Shown: piece after piece, positions 1 to 9,012 of the stretch
Position numbering within the stretch: position 1 is the stretch's first letter
Layout of the letters: each line of letters begins with the position of its first letter
Source of the DNA: Leisingera coralii
GTDB lineage: Bacteria > Pseudomonadota > Alphaproteobacteria > Rhodobacterales > Rhodobacteraceae
Direction: 5' to 3'
DNA length: 64,000 nucleotides
Assembly (NCBI RefSeq): GCF_049056525.1
Contig: NZ_JBHUPT010000024.1
Span: 1 to 64,000, forward strand
The notes under the pieces: model-generated
What the model was told of the DNA's origin: nothing
Seen by the model: only the letters and a program-made list of their open reading frames with translations
Database searches by the model: none
Made by a program: the position numbers and the translations under genes

Positions 1-88
1 CCACGCCCAAGGCCGCCAAGGGTGCGCTGGCGCCAGCCAGGGTGTCCTGCGGGCGCGGGAGCTCTACCTGTGCGGAGTGTTGCTGCGG
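1..88. other. Flank downstream of kpsC, no gene seen
   Basis: GC-rich stretch between the window edge and the kpsC stop codon. No reading frame with family resemblance and no clear terminator hairpin is visible. A gene truncated by the window edge cannot be excluded. Confidence 0.3.
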
Positions 89-2101
89 TCAGCGCCAGAA
101 GTGGGCGTAGGTCGCAAACAGCCCCTGCAGCTTGGACAGCAGGCGGTTGCCGAGGCCCGGGTGCGGCAGGCGTCCTTCACGCAGGCGCATCACCGCAATT
201 TCCGGCGGGCAAGGCTGGCCGGTCACCGGGTCGAAATAGCGCGGGTAGTCGATCAGCGCCGCGTGGGCGAGGCCCAAGAGCGGCACCTGCGCCTGGCGCC
301 AGGGCGGCACCGGGGCCAGATCCGTGGTCAGCCCCCAGCCGGCATAAAACGGTGTCCCCAGCGTTGTCACCTTCACCCCGCGCAACAGCGCTTCGAAGCC
401 CAGGAGCGAGGTCATTGTCCACACCTTCTGGACCTCGCCTAGCAGGGCCATGGGTTCTGCCTTTGCGGCAACAATGTCCGCCAGGCCTTCCGCGGCCACC
501 TCGCCTTTGCGCAGCCCGGCCTCCACGTCCGGGTGCGGCTTGTAGATGATGACTGCCTCGGGGTTGGCCTCGCGCACGGCGCGCAGCAGCTCCAGGTTGG
601 TCCGCACCTGCCCGCCGCCGCACAGGATCGAGGCATCATCCTCCACCTGGCCCGGCACCAGGATCCGGTGGCCCTCCGGCAGGGCCGGGGCGCCGCCGCC
701 AAGGTTGTACTTTGACACGCCGTCCCGGATCAGCGACTGCACCAGGCGCTCGGCCCGCAGCTCCTCTGCCTGGGTCATGCGCGCGCGGCGGGTGATCAGA
801 GCGTCCAGATCGGAGGGGGTGCGCGGATCGTAGTAGATCCCCTTGCGGTCGGTGACCAGCGACAGCGGCGGCACCAGTTCGGCGCCCAGTCCGCGAGACC
901 GCAGGAAACCGTCCTCCACCCGCACCGCGCCCTTATGCGCCTCGGTAGCCTTTCCCGCCCAGACCATCCAGTTGCGGCCGCTGGCCTGCGCCTTGGCCGG
1001 GTCCTCTGTGAACAGTACCCGTGTCTCCGCGCCAAAGACCCTCTGCAGCGGCTTGCGTTTCCACATCCGCATGCCGGAAGCGGCCCAGCCGCGGCGGTCC
1101 TGCCGCCAGGCGCGCACTCGCGCCTCCAGATTGTCCAGCACCGTTTCCAGCTCGCAGAGCTCATCCCGGAACGGGTCATACCATTTCGGATAGAGGATCA
1201 TCGCTGCCGCAAACAGCTGCGCCCGTGTCAGCTGCCGCTGCCGCCGCGCGGGCGGCGCGTCGTCCAGGCTCAGCCCCCAGCCCGCGTAAAACGGCTGGCC
1301 GAAGACCCGCGGCTTGTGACCGGCCAGGATCGCCTCGAACCCCAGCTGCGAGGAGGCAGTATAGACCCCGACAGCGCCCTCCAGCAGCGCCCAGGGCGAC
1401 ACGCTGCCGGTGAACAGTTCGATCCGCCCCTGCGCGTCCCCGGCATCGTAATAGCCCGCCCGGTAGCCGCGCAGCGTCTCCGGGTGGGTCTTGATCAGGA
1501 CCCGGGCGCCGGGGTGCTCCTCCTGGGCAAAGGCCAGCATCTCCAGGAACCGGGCCCGGTCCGCGCGCGAGGCGGTGACGGAGGCATCGTCCCGCGCCTG
1601 ATCCGCCACCAGCACATAGCCGGGTTCTGGCACCGGATCTTCGGGGTCAAAGGCGTTGTACTTGCTGAGGTGCGCGTCCTTGAGGCGGGCAATCGCATCA
1701 CGCGCCCGGCGCATCAGATGCGCGTCATCCAGCGGGTGGCTGGCTAAAAGCTGCTCCAGATCCGAAGGCACGCCGGCATCGAAATGCACCCCCGCCCGGT
1801 CCAGCAGCAGCCCTGCGGGCGGCTCCCCGGCGCGGCCGGGATGGACGGAGCGCAGGAAGGCATCCTCCACCCGAAGCAGCCCGCAGCCGCGGCGCTGGGC
1901 CACCGCAAGGCCCCGGTGCGCGGTGGGGGAGACGCCCCAGATGCCGACCAGATCCTCCGGCTGGGGCAGGCCCAGCCGGATATCATAGCCGGACAGCTGC
2001 AAAATCCGCCGCACCCGGCGCTGGGTCAGAAAGCCGCCGTTGTAAACAAAAAGCCGGGACGCAGCGCTCCCGGCTTCCTGGCGGCCTGCACTCGGACGCA
2101 T
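89..2101 (-). CDS. kpsC: Capsular polysaccharide Kdo transferase KpsC (two-module)
   Basis: KpsC builds the poly-beta-Kdo linker that joins group 2-type capsule to its lipid anchor; it works at the cytoplasmic face with KpsS. At 670 residues the protein has the two tandem glycosyltransferase modules of full-length KpsC. Each module carries the same signature set: GFLxxRR or DGFLRSRG near its start, an SKYN motif (about residues 146 and 463), a DDAS motif, a K(T/P)HP motif, and LGFEA followed by PFYAGWGL. The ATG has a GAGG five bases upstream and lies six bases after the stop of the export lipoprotein, so the two are co-translated. No frameshift or missing motif is seen. Confidence 0.93.
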   Translation of the reverse strand: MRPSAGRQEAGSAASRLFVYNGGFLTQRRVRRILQLSGYDIRLGLPQPEDLVGIWGVSPTAHRGLAVAQRRGCGLLRVEDAFLRSVHPGRAGEPPAGLLLDRAGVHFDAGVPSDLEQLLASHPLDDAHLMRRARDAIARLKDAHLSKYNAFDPEDPVPEPGYVLVADQARDDASVTASRADRARFLEMLAFAQEEHPGARVLIKTHPETLRGYRAGYYDAGDAQGRIELFTGSVSPWALLEGAVGVYTASSQLGFEAILAGHKPRVFGQPFYAGWGLSLDDAPPARRQRQLTRAQLFAAAMILYPKWYDPFRDELCELETVLDNLEARVRAWRQDRRGWAASGMRMWKRKPLQRVFGAETRVLFTEDPAKAQASGRNWMVWAGKATEAHKGAVRVEDGFLRSRGLGAELVPPLSLVTDRKGIYYDPRTPSDLDALITRRARMTQAEELRAERLVQSLIRDGVSKYNLGGGAPALPEGHRILVPGQVEDDASILCGGGQVRTNLELLRAVREANPEAVIIYKPHPDVEAGLRKGEVAAEGLADIVAAKAEPMALLGEVQKVWTMTSLLGFEALLRGVKVTTLGTPFYAGWGLTTDLAPVPPWRQAQVPLLGLAHAALIDYPRYFDPVTGQPCPPEIAVMRLREGRLPHPGLGNRLLSKLQGLFATYAHFWR

Positions 2102-2107
2102 CCGGCC

Positions 2108-3241
2108 TCAGCCGCTAACCGCAGAAGAGGTGCTGGCCAGCGACCCCACCGGGGCAAGCAGCAGCGAGATGGTCTTGGTCCACTGGGCGTAGGGTGCCTC
2201 GGTCACATAAAGGGTGTCGTCGTCGCGGATCACGAAGTCACGGGCCATGAACAGCCCGTTCGGCTGGGTCAGGTTTAGCACATAGACCATACGCTGGGCG
2301 CCGATCAGGTCGTCGCGGCCCAGCACCTGGTTGGCGATCTCGGACGGCTCGTTGCGCAGCACGAACACGCCCGTAGGATCCGAGGCGGTGGAGATCAGGC
2401 CGCCGACCTGGGCAATGGCTTCCAGCGCCGACAGGTCCTGGCTTTCAAACGGCACCCGCGCCTGGGCAGAGGTTGCGCCCAAAGCGGTGAAGGAGCGGGT
2501 GTCTTCCTCCACCAGGATGCGGTCGCCGCCGCGCAGGGCGACATCCAGCTCCGGATGGTCGAACAAGTCCTGGAACCAGATCTTGCCCTTCTCCTGGCCG
2601 CGGATCACGGTGACCTGGGCAATTTCCGGCTGGATCGTCACGCCGCCGGCTTGGGCCAGCATGGCGGACAGGGTCCGGGTCGGGCGTTCGATCGGGTAGA
2701 CCCCCTGGGCGCCCACGGACCCGGTCAGGCTGACGGTCGCGCCATCGCCTGCCAGGCGGCGCACCTGCACCTGCGGGTCGGGGGTCTGGTCTTCCAGCTT
2801 CCTGGTGATGGTTTCACGCAGCTGCTCCGGCGTGTTGCCGGAGGCCCGCAGGCGGCCCGCGTAAGGCACGAAGATGTAGCCGTCGCTGTCGACCTGCACC
2901 TCTTCCAGCACGGTGGAGTTGGTGGCTTCTGCCGCCAGCAGCCCGTCATCAACGTTTTCCCAGACCGTGAGCCCCAGCACATCACCGGGGCGGATGGTGT
3001 CGGAGGTCAGCCTGCCCGCGGAGGTGAAGCCGGAGGAAAAGCCAAGGGCAGGCACTACGGCGGTGGCGCGGGCGACCCGGTCGTTGACGGAGACGATAAA
3101 GGCATCGCCTTCCCGCTGCACGGACCCGGCGAAGATCTGGCTTTTGCTGGGGCCGACTTTGGGCAGGCCGCAGGAAGCTGCCAGCGCCAAGGCCGCCAGC
3201 ATGGCCACCGGACGCGCCCAGCGAAGGGGAACGGATTTCAC
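2108..3241 (-). CDS. Polysaccharide export lipoprotein, Wza/KpsD (OPX) type
   Basis: Outer-membrane or periplasmic auxiliary protein that passes capsule or exopolysaccharide across the outer membrane. The protein has a lipoprotein signal ending in LAAS-C with the lipidated Cys at about residue 24, then a Poly_export domain (PGDVLGLTVWE) followed by SLBB-type segments. I start it at a GTG (3241) because GAGGAG sits eight bases upstream and the lipobox is then at the usual distance; an in-frame ATG 36 bases further upstream would add 12 residues that spoil the signal peptide. It lies between kpsS and kpsC on the same strand. Whether it is KpsD-like or Wza-like cannot be decided from the sequence alone. 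Confidence 0.88.
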   Translation of the reverse strand: MKSVPLRWARPVAMLAALALAASCGLPKVGPSKSQIFAGSVQREGDAFIVSVNDRVARATAVVPALGFSSGFTSAGRLTSDTIRPGDVLGLTVWENVDDGLLAAEATNSTVLEEVQVDSDGYIFVPYAGRLRASGNTPEQLRETITRKLEDQTPDPQVQVRRLAGDGATVSLTGSVGAQGVYPIERPTRTLSAMLAQAGGVTIQPEIAQVTVIRGQEKGKIWFQDLFDHPELDVALRGGDRILVEEDTRSFTALGATSAQARVPFESQDLSALEAIAQVGGLISTASDPTGVFVLRNEPSEIANQVLGRDDLIGAQRMVYVLNLTQPNGLFMARDFVIRDDDTLYVTEAPYAQWTKTISLLLAPVGSLASTSSAVSG

Positions 3242-3336
3242 TGCTCGGTCTCCTCGACCAATTATTGTTTGCCTCAAGTTTTACCGGCAAGCTAACCGGA
3301 CAGCTGGGAAAAATCCAGTCTTTGGGCAGAACTGCG

Positions 3337-4674
3337 TCAGGTCACCAGGCGCAACTGTTGCCGCGGTGCCGCTGTGCCCAGGCGCAGCGCGTCATAGGGA
3401 TCCTCCGCCGCCAGCATCATATCCGCCACCTGGCGCAGCAGCTGGCGGCGCCCCTCGCGCGAATAAAACCCTCCCGGCACCTGCGACGTTTCCAGCAGGA
3501 AGCGCCGGTAATCCTTGTAGGCGCGGCTGTCGGGGCGGCAGGCGGCGGCAAAGAACTCCGCCAGCGGCTGATCCGAGACAAACTCCGGCTTGCCATAGAC
3601 CGCGCGCCCGAACACCCGCAGCGGGATGCCGCGCCACAGCACCTGCTGGCCGGCGGTGGAGTTGACGGTCACCGCGGTGCGTGCCTCGTTCAACAGCTGC
3701 GCCAGCTTGCCGCCGCGCACATAATGGACCCGGCCGGCGATGCCATGCTCCCGCGCCAGCCGCCGCAGCGTGCTGCGCACCTGGGCGCGGCCATCCTCCA
3801 GCGGGTGCGCCTTGATCACCAGGTGATGATGGCGCGGCGCGCCTGCGGCAAAGCCGCCGATCACTTCCGCCAGGAAGTCGCGCATGCTGCCGAAGGGGGA
3901 GTGCATCTGGAACGAACTGTCATGCTCCAGCTGCAGCAGGGCCAGATGGTAGGGGAAGCCGCCGTTGCGGATGCGCTGCTCCGCCAGCCGCCGCTCCAGC
4001 GCCTGGGCGGGCATCAGCAGCAAGCGCTTGAGGTAAAGCTGGAATTCCTTGGTCACCGGCAGTGCCCGGTGCGGGCGGAAGTTGCGGTACTTGCGGTTCC
4101 GGAACATGACGAACCAGTGGTACAGCGCGCCGTAAAAGACATGCTGGCGCATATCGCCCCAATGCGCCGGCGGCAGCGGCGCCTCCATGTCCGAGAGCGC
4201 CAGCGCCTCCTGCATCTGCGGCACGGTCATGTCCATCAGCCGCGAATGGCCGTTGGCACCGCCGCGCTCATAGGTCACCCAATAGGGGCGCAGGTAGCCT
4301 TCTTCAAAGACATGCACGGTGAGGCCGCGCTGCTGCGCCGCCTCTACTGCGGTGGCGTGAATGGGGCGGGTGTCGCCATAGAGCACGATGTCGGTGATGC
4401 CGCGGCTGTCCAGCAGCCCGGCCAGCACCTCCGGCCATTCCTGCTGGCTGCCGGTAAAGGGAATGTAGCTGTCCCTGCCGCGCCAGAACGCCTGGTCGCC
4501 CGCATTGAACCCCACCCGCGCCACCTCACAGCCCGCAGCCCGCAGCATTTTGCCAAGGGCGGCAAAAAACGGCCCGTGCGGACCCTGCAGGAACAGGAAG
4601 CTTCGGAGTTTTGCAGGATGGTTGGGCATCACAAGGGTGGAACTCGAAAGGCAAGGATAAGGATTGGCTAACAT
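3337..4674 (-). CDS. kpsS: Capsule polysaccharide biosynthesis protein KpsS
   Basis: KpsS adds the first beta-Kdo to the phosphatidylglycerol anchor of group 2-type capsules, after which KpsC extends the linker. Family signatures: FLQGPHGPFF near the N terminus, YGDTRPIH and FEEGYLRPYWVT in the first third, and a C-terminal half with KAHPLEDG and VNSTAGQQVLWRG. Length (445 residues) is normal. The longest frame starts at 4674, but neither this ATG nor the in-frame ATG at 4629 (MPNHPAKLRSF) has a convincing ribosome site, so the start is uncertain by 15 residues. It is first of three capsule genes. The ABC exporter genes kpsM, kpsT and kpsE are not in the window. Confidence 0.9.
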   Translation of the reverse strand: MLANPYPCLSSSTLVMPNHPAKLRSFLFLQGPHGPFFAALGKMLRAAGCEVARVGFNAGDQAFWRGRDSYIPFTGSQQEWPEVLAGLLDSRGITDIVLYGDTRPIHATAVEAAQQRGLTVHVFEEGYLRPYWVTYERGGANGHSRLMDMTVPQMQEALALSDMEAPLPPAHWGDMRQHVFYGALYHWFVMFRNRKYRNFRPHRALPVTKEFQLYLKRLLLMPAQALERRLAEQRIRNGGFPYHLALLQLEHDSSFQMHSPFGSMRDFLAEVIGGFAAGAPRHHHLVIKAHPLEDGRAQVRSTLRRLAREHGIAGRVHYVRGGKLAQLLNEARTAVTVNSTAGQQVLWRGIPLRVFGRAVYGKPEFVSDQPLAEFFAAACRPDSRAYKDYRRFLLETSQVPGGFYSREGRRQLLRQVADMMLAAEDPYDALRLGTAAPRQQLRLVT

Positions 4675-4792
4675 TTGAGTGAGGCGAAACTATGGCCGCA
4701 GCTGGGGAGATGGCAAGCCGGGGCTTGTGAAGACCGCGCGGCTTGGCTACCTCTGCGGCAGGATAGACACTGCACCGGCGGGGAGCGCACCC

Positions 4793-5380
4793 ATGTTCAC
4801 AGGCATCATCACTGACGTAGGCACCATCGCCGAACTGGAGCAGCAGGGCGACCTGCGCGCGCGGATTCGCACGGCCTACGACACCTCCACCATCGACATC
4901 GGCGCCTCGATCGCCTCCGATGGTGTCTGCTTGACAGTGATCGCGCTGGGCGATGACTGGTACGACGTGCAGGTCTCGGCGGAAACCGTCTCCAAGACCA
5001 ATCTCGGCGCCTGGACCGTGGGCAAGCGGGTGAACCTGGAGCGCGCGTTGAAAGTCGGCGACGAACTGGGCGGCCATATCGTGTCCGGCCATGTGGACGG
5101 CGTCGCCGAAGTGATAGCCATGACGGACGAGGGCGACAGCACCCGCGTCACCCTGCGCGCGCCGCAGGCGCTGGCCCGCTTCATCGCCCCCAAGGGCTCG
5201 GTGGCGCTGAACGGCACTTCGCTGACGGTGAACGATGTGGACGGCTGCGACTTCGGCATCAACTTCATCCCGCACACCAAGGAAGTCACCACCTGGGGCG
5301 ATGTGAAGACCGGCGACCGCATCAATTTGGAGATCGACACCCTTGCCCGCTACGTCGCGCGGCTGCAGGAAGCCGGATAA
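4793..5380 (+). CDS. ribE: Riboflavin synthase, alpha subunit
   Basis: Dismutates two 6,7-dimethyl-8-ribityllumazine molecules to riboflavin and a pyrimidinedione, the last step of riboflavin synthesis in the cytoplasm. The 195 residues form two similar lumazine-binding repeats: the N-terminal MFTGII start and SDGVCLTV in the first, LNGTSLTVN in the second, with SGHVDG at the junction. The frame is open for 38 codons further upstream, but GGGGAG seven bases before this ATG and the family's invariant MFTG start fix it. It stands divergent from kpsS and is separated from ribB by an opposing racemase gene, so riboflavin genes here form at least two transcription units. Confidence 0.95.
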   Translation: MFTGIITDVGTIAELEQQGDLRARIRTAYDTSTIDIGASIASDGVCLTVIALGDDWYDVQVSAETVSKTNLGAWTVGKRVNLERALKVGDELGGHIVSGHVDGVAEVIAMTDEGDSTRVTLRAPQALARFIAPKGSVALNGTSLTVNDVDGCDFGINFIPHTKEVTTWGDVKTGDRINLEIDTLARYVARLQEAG

Positions 5381-5545
5381 GCGCGCCAGTCCTTTCATCT
5401 TTCCCGAAATACTCCGGGGTGAGGCCGCCAGGCCGAGGGGCAGCGCCCCTTAACCCCCTTTCGCAGAAGCCCTCCCGTCCCTTTGGCCAGCATCACAGAT
5501 GCCGTCAAAAGCGTTGGGCCGGGCACGCCGCCAGGGCGGCGCGCG
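5381..5545. other. Intergenic stretch with GC hairpin, possible dispersed repeat
   Basis: Converging ends of ribE and the racemase gene. It holds a short perfect stem GGGGC/GCCCC (5437-5449) followed by TT and a C-rich run. The stretch around it, starting near a CATCTTTCCCGAAATACTCC segment, resembles intergenic sequence that I recall recurring in roseobacter genomes; that is memory, not comparison. It may act as a weak terminator. Confidence 0.35.
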
Positions 5546-6598
5546 TCACCACATGTCGCCGACGGTATAGCCTGCCGGGAACGGGTCGCTGGGATCCAGC
5601 GTGTAGCTGGAGAGCCCGTAGATCCAGCCCTGGCCGGACAGTGTCGGGACAATCGCCTTGTAAGGCCCCACCTGCGTTTCCTCGACGATCCGACCGGTGA
5701 AGGTGGTACCCAGCGGACCGGCATTCACATAGTCCTGGCCGACGCCTAGCAGCCCGCGCGCGTGCAGTACCGCCATCTTGGCGCAGGTGCCGGTGCCGCA
5801 GGGCGAGCGGTCGAGGATTCCGCTGGCATCCTGCGGGCGTTCCGGGTCGAAGGGGCCGGTCGAGATGGTGATCGCACCGCGCCCGTGGGTTCCATCAGCC
5901 ACCGGCGCACCCCAGAGGTTGGTGATGGTCGGGCCGGTGATCTCAGGATTGTCCGGATGCACTACCGGCAGCTGCTCCGCGGCGGCGTGGCGGATGGCTT
6001 CCGACACCCGCACGATCTCCGCGCCGTTATCTGCGTCCAGCGCAACGCCCAGCCGCCCGGCTTCGGCCAGCACAAAGAACATGCCGCCCCAGGCCACATC
6101 CACGGTGACGGTGCCGAGCCCCGCCACCTCCACCTGCGCGTCCAGATGCACCGCGAAGGCAGGGACGTTCCGGAACTCGACCCGCGTCACCTTGCCGTCC
6201 CGGCACTCGGCCCGCACCCGGATCAGCCCGGCCGGCGCCTCCAGCACCAGCTCCGTCACCGGCTCCATCATTGGCACGATGCCGGTCTCCAGCAGCACCG
6301 TCACCACGCAGATGGTGTTGGAGCCGGACATCGGCGGGTATTCGGTCTGCTCGAAGATGATGAAACCCGCGTCGGCCTCCGGGTGGCAGGGCGGCACGAT
6401 GGCATTGCCGCACAGACCCGGATTGCCGCGCGGCTCGCGCAGCATCGAGAGGCGGATCCCGTCATGGTTCGCCGCCATGTCCTGCATCTTCTCGAACACC
6501 GAATTGCCCCGCAGCAGGGGCATGCCGCCGGTGATCACCCGGCCCGGTTCGCCCTCGGCATGAGCCTCGACGGCCTGCAAAATGCGGGATACGCGCAT
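5546..6598 (-). CDS. Proline racemase family protein (hydroxyproline epimerase-like)
   Basis: Member of the proline racemase superfamily, which includes proline racemase, 4-hydroxyproline 2-epimerase and trans-3-hydroxyproline dehydratase. At 350 residues it is full length. The first catalytic position, Cys in proline racemase (MCGHG), is Ser91 here (PPMSGSN); the second is Cys267 in DRSPCGTGTC. A Ser/Cys pair is compatible with epimerase chemistry, while dehydratases usually carry Thr at the second position, so I lean to an epimerase. The start has GGGAGG nine bases upstream. It sits alone, opposite in direction to its riboflavin neighbours, with no hydroxyproline catabolic genes beside it. 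Confidence 0.85.
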   Translation of the reverse strand: MRVSRILQAVEAHAEGEPGRVITGGMPLLRGNSVFEKMQDMAANHDGIRLSMLREPRGNPGLCGNAIVPPCHPEADAGFIIFEQTEYPPMSGSNTICVVTVLLETGIVPMMEPVTELVLEAPAGLIRVRAECRDGKVTRVEFRNVPAFAVHLDAQVEVAGLGTVTVDVAWGGMFFVLAEAGRLGVALDADNGAEIVRVSEAIRHAAAEQLPVVHPDNPEITGPTITNLWGAPVADGTHGRGAITISTGPFDPERPQDASGILDRSPCGTGTCAKMAVLHARGLLGVGQDYVNAGPLGTTFTGRIVEETQVGPYKAIVPTLSGQGWIYGLSSYTLDPSDPFPAGYTVGDMW

Positions 6599-6793
6599 GT
6601 CTGGTCCTCCCAACCCTTCGACACTTTGGATCCCTGGATTGGATCCAAAACCACTTGTGCACAGATGCACAGGGCGCGTCCAGACTCCTTGTTGCCGTTT
6701 GCGGGACTGGCATTTGCTGCCGGCCTGGGCTATCTGGCTGGAAAGAACCCGCAGTGCCAGGCGTGCTGCCCATGCACATCGAAAGGCTGCCAT

Positions 6794-7921
6794 ATGAGCT
6801 TTGAAACCCCAGGGCCGGTTGAGGCGCAACTGCGCGATGCCATCAGCCCGATCGAAGAGATTATCGAAGAGGCCCGCCAAGGCCGCATGTTCATCCTGGT
6901 CGACCACGAGGACCGCGAGAACGAAGGCGACCTGGTGATCCCGGCCCAGCACGCCGATGCTGCCGCGATCAACTTCATGGCCACCCACGGCCGCGGGCTG
7001 ATCTGCTTGACGATGCCGGCCGAGCGGATCGAGGAACTGGGCCTGCCGATGATGGCGCTGCACAACTCCTCGCGCCACGAGACCGCCTTTACCGTCTCGA
7101 TTGAAGCACGCGAGGGTGTCTCCACCGGCATCTCCGCCGCTGACCGTGCGCTGACCGTGGCCACCGCCATCGACCCGGACAAGACCGCTGCCGACATCGC
7201 CACCCCTGGCCATGTCTTCCCGCTGCGGGCACGCCGGGGCGGGGTTCTGGTCCGCGCAGGCCACACCGAGGCGGGCTGCGACGTGGCCCGGCTTGCGGGC
7301 CATTACCCGGCGTCGGTGATCTGCGAGATCATGAAGGAAGACGGCACCATGGCGCGTCTGCCCGACTTGGTCGAATACGCGCAAAAGCACGGGCTGAAGA
7401 TCGGCACCATCTCCGACCTGATCACCTACCGCGCCCGCAACGACAACCTGGTGGTGGAAACCTCGCGCGAGACCGTGACCTCCGAATTCGGCGGTGAGTG
7501 GGAAATGCGCCTGTTCACCGACCAGACCCACGGCATCGAGCATGTGGTAATGATCAAGGGCGACATCACCACGCTGGAGCCGGTGCTGGTGCGCACCCAT
7601 GCGCTGCATGAGGCGACCGACATCCTGGGACTTGGCCCCAAGTCCGCCCGCCAGCTGCCCCGCGCGATGGAGATCATCGCCGAGGAGGGCCGCGGCGTGG
7701 TGACCCTGTTCCGCCAGCCGCGCAACGCGCTCTATGCCAATGAGGACGAAGGCCCGCGCACGGTGACCATCAAGCAGACCGGCATCGGCGCCCAGATCCT
7801 GTCGAGCCTGGGCCTGCATGAGCTGGTGCTGCTGACCGACTCGCCCTCCACCAAATATGTCGGGCTGGATGCCTATGGGCTGTCGATCACCGGCAGCCGC
7901 CCCATTCTGAAGGACGCTTGA
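6794..7921 (+). CDS. ribB: 3,4-dihydroxy-2-butanone 4-phosphate synthase with degenerate GTP cyclohydrolase II domain
   Basis: Makes 3,4-dihydroxy-2-butanone 4-phosphate from ribulose 5-phosphate for riboflavin synthesis. The N-terminal half has the DHBP synthase signatures DHEDRENEGDL and GHTEAGCDVARLAG. The C-terminal half has the fold of GTP cyclohydrolase II but has lost the zinc-binding cysteines: where RibA has a GD...RCDC segment, this protein reads DILGLGPKSARQLP. The later TGIGAQIL and STKYVGL parts are kept. It is therefore monofunctional RibB, and cyclohydrolase II must be encoded elsewhere. AAAGG precedes the ATG. The ribH start follows the stop by one base, so both are co-transcribed with nusB. 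Confidence 0.92.
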   Translation: MSFETPGPVEAQLRDAISPIEEIIEEARQGRMFILVDHEDRENEGDLVIPAQHADAAAINFMATHGRGLICLTMPAERIEELGLPMMALHNSSRHETAFTVSIEAREGVSTGISAADRALTVATAIDPDKTAADIATPGHVFPLRARRGGVLVRAGHTEAGCDVARLAGHYPASVICEIMKEDGTMARLPDLVEYAQKHGLKIGTISDLITYRARNDNLVVETSRETVTSEFGGEWEMRLFTDQTHGIEHVVMIKGDITTLEPVLVRTHALHEATDILGLGPKSARQLPRAMEIIAEEGRGVVTLFRQPRNALYANEDEGPRTVTIKQTGIGAQILSSLGLHELVLLTDSPSTKYVGLDAYGLSITGSRPILKDA

Positions 7922-7922
7922 T

Positions 7923-8474
7923 ATGGCTGGACATGAAACCCACTACACCCTGCCGCGTGCCGAGTTCGACAAGCCGGTGAAGCTGCTGATTGTTGTCGCG
8001 CCTTACTACAAGGACATTGCCGACAACCTGGTCGCGGGTGCCGCGGCCGAGATCGAAGCCGCAGGCGGCACCTATGAAATCGTGGAAGTGCCCGGCGCGC
8101 TGGAAGTGCCGACCGCAATTGCGATTGCCGACCGCAGCTCGAACTTCGACGGCTATGTGGCGCTGGGCTGCGTGATCCGCGGCGAAACCACCCACTATGA
8201 CACCGTCTGCAACGACAGCTCCCGCGCGATCCAGCTGATGGGGCTGCAGGGCCTGTGCATCGGCAACGGCATCCTGACCGTGGAAAACCGCAAGCAGGCC
8301 GAGGTGCGCGCCGATACCGCCGATCAGAACAAAGGCGGCGGCGCTGCGGCTGCGGCCTTGCATCTGATCGCACTCACGCGTAAGTGGGGCGCCCAGACCA
8401 AAGGCATCGGCTTCAAGGCGCCCGCAGGGGCATACCAGGTCGCCGGTACAGACAACGGATCCACCAGCGCATGA
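7923..8474 (+). CDS. ribH: 6,7-dimethyl-8-ribityllumazine synthase
   Basis: Condenses 5-amino-6-ribitylaminouracil with the RibB product to the lumazine that riboflavin synthase uses. The 183 residues show the family pattern: an N-terminal VVAPYYKDI segment, VPGALEVP, ALGCVIRGETTHYD (with the substrate-binding region and catalytic His) and GILTVENRKQA. The N terminus is about ten residues longer than in short RibH versions and the C terminus has a short tail. It starts immediately after the ribB stop and its own TGA overlaps the nusB ATG by four bases. Confidence 0.95.
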   Translation: MAGHETHYTLPRAEFDKPVKLLIVVAPYYKDIADNLVAGAAAEIEAAGGTYEIVEVPGALEVPTAIAIADRSSNFDGYVALGCVIRGETTHYDTVCNDSSRAIQLMGLQGLCIGNGILTVENRKQAEVRADTADQNKGGGAAAAALHLIALTRKWGAQTKGIGFKAPAGAYQVAGTDNGSTSA

Positions 8475-8953
8475 GCACCCAGGACAGCCGCCCCAAGGGC
8501 AATGGCAAGAATCAGATGAGATCGGCAGCGCGGCTTTATGCGCTGCAGGCGCTGTTCCAGATGGAACAGAGCGGCCAGACCTTTGACCAGGTGATCGTCG
8601 AGTTCGAGGACCACCGGTTCGGCGCTGTCTATGAAGGTGACGAAATGGCGGAAGGGGATACCAAGGTCTTCCGCAAGCTGGTGCGCGAGGCGGTTAACTA
8701 CCAGGCGCGGATCGACCAGATGACCGACCGCGCCCTGGTGGCGAAATGGCCGATTGCCCGCATCGACCCGACCCTGCGGGCGCTGTTCCGCGCGGCGGGC
8801 GCTGAGCTGACCCAGTCCGACACCCCGCCCAAGGTGGTGATCAACGAGTTTGTCGACATCGCCCGCGCCTTCTTTCCCGAGGGCAAGGAGCCGAAGTTCG
8901 TCAATGCCGTGCTCGACCACATGGCGCGTGAAGCCCGGCCCGAAGCGTTCTGA
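8471..8953 (+). CDS. nusB: Transcription antitermination factor NusB
   Basis: Small all-helical RNA-binding protein that, with S10 (NusE), assembles on boxA sequences of rRNA leaders. The 160 residues carry the NusB landmarks RLYALQALFQMEQ near the N terminus and the C-terminal block VINEFVDIARAF...KFVNAVLDHMA. An N-terminal basic extension of about 15 residues is typical of alphaproteobacterial forms. The ATG overlaps the ribH stop as ATGA, the classic ribH-nusB coupling. A strong terminator follows within 35 bases, ending the ribB-ribH-nusB unit. Confidence 0.94.
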   Translation: MSTQDSRPKGNGKNQMRSAARLYALQALFQMEQSGQTFDQVIVEFEDHRFGAVYEGDEMAEGDTKVFRKLVREAVNYQARIDQMTDRALVAKWPIARIDPTLRALFRAAGAELTQSDTPPKVVINEFVDIARAFFPEGKEPKFVNAVLDHMAREARPEAF

Positions 8954-8985
8954 CGCAAGCCGGGTCAAGACTTCGGGATTGAGGA

Positions 8986-9012
8986 AAAACGCGCCGTTGG
9001 GCGCGCTTTTTT
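8986..9012 (+). terminator. Rho-independent terminator after nusB
   Basis: Stem CGCGCC/GGCGCG with a short loop followed by six T residues, about 35 bases after the nusB stop and oriented with the operon. Confidence 0.85.

Noticed and set aside
6599..6793. FMN riboswitch upstream of ribB
   Set aside because: The conserved core (GACCGGCGGT-type and flanking elements) is not present.
6599..7819. Long minus-strand extension of the racemase frame opposite ribB
   Set aside because: The racemase start is fixed by its ribosome site and N-terminal motif; the extension is antisense to ribB.
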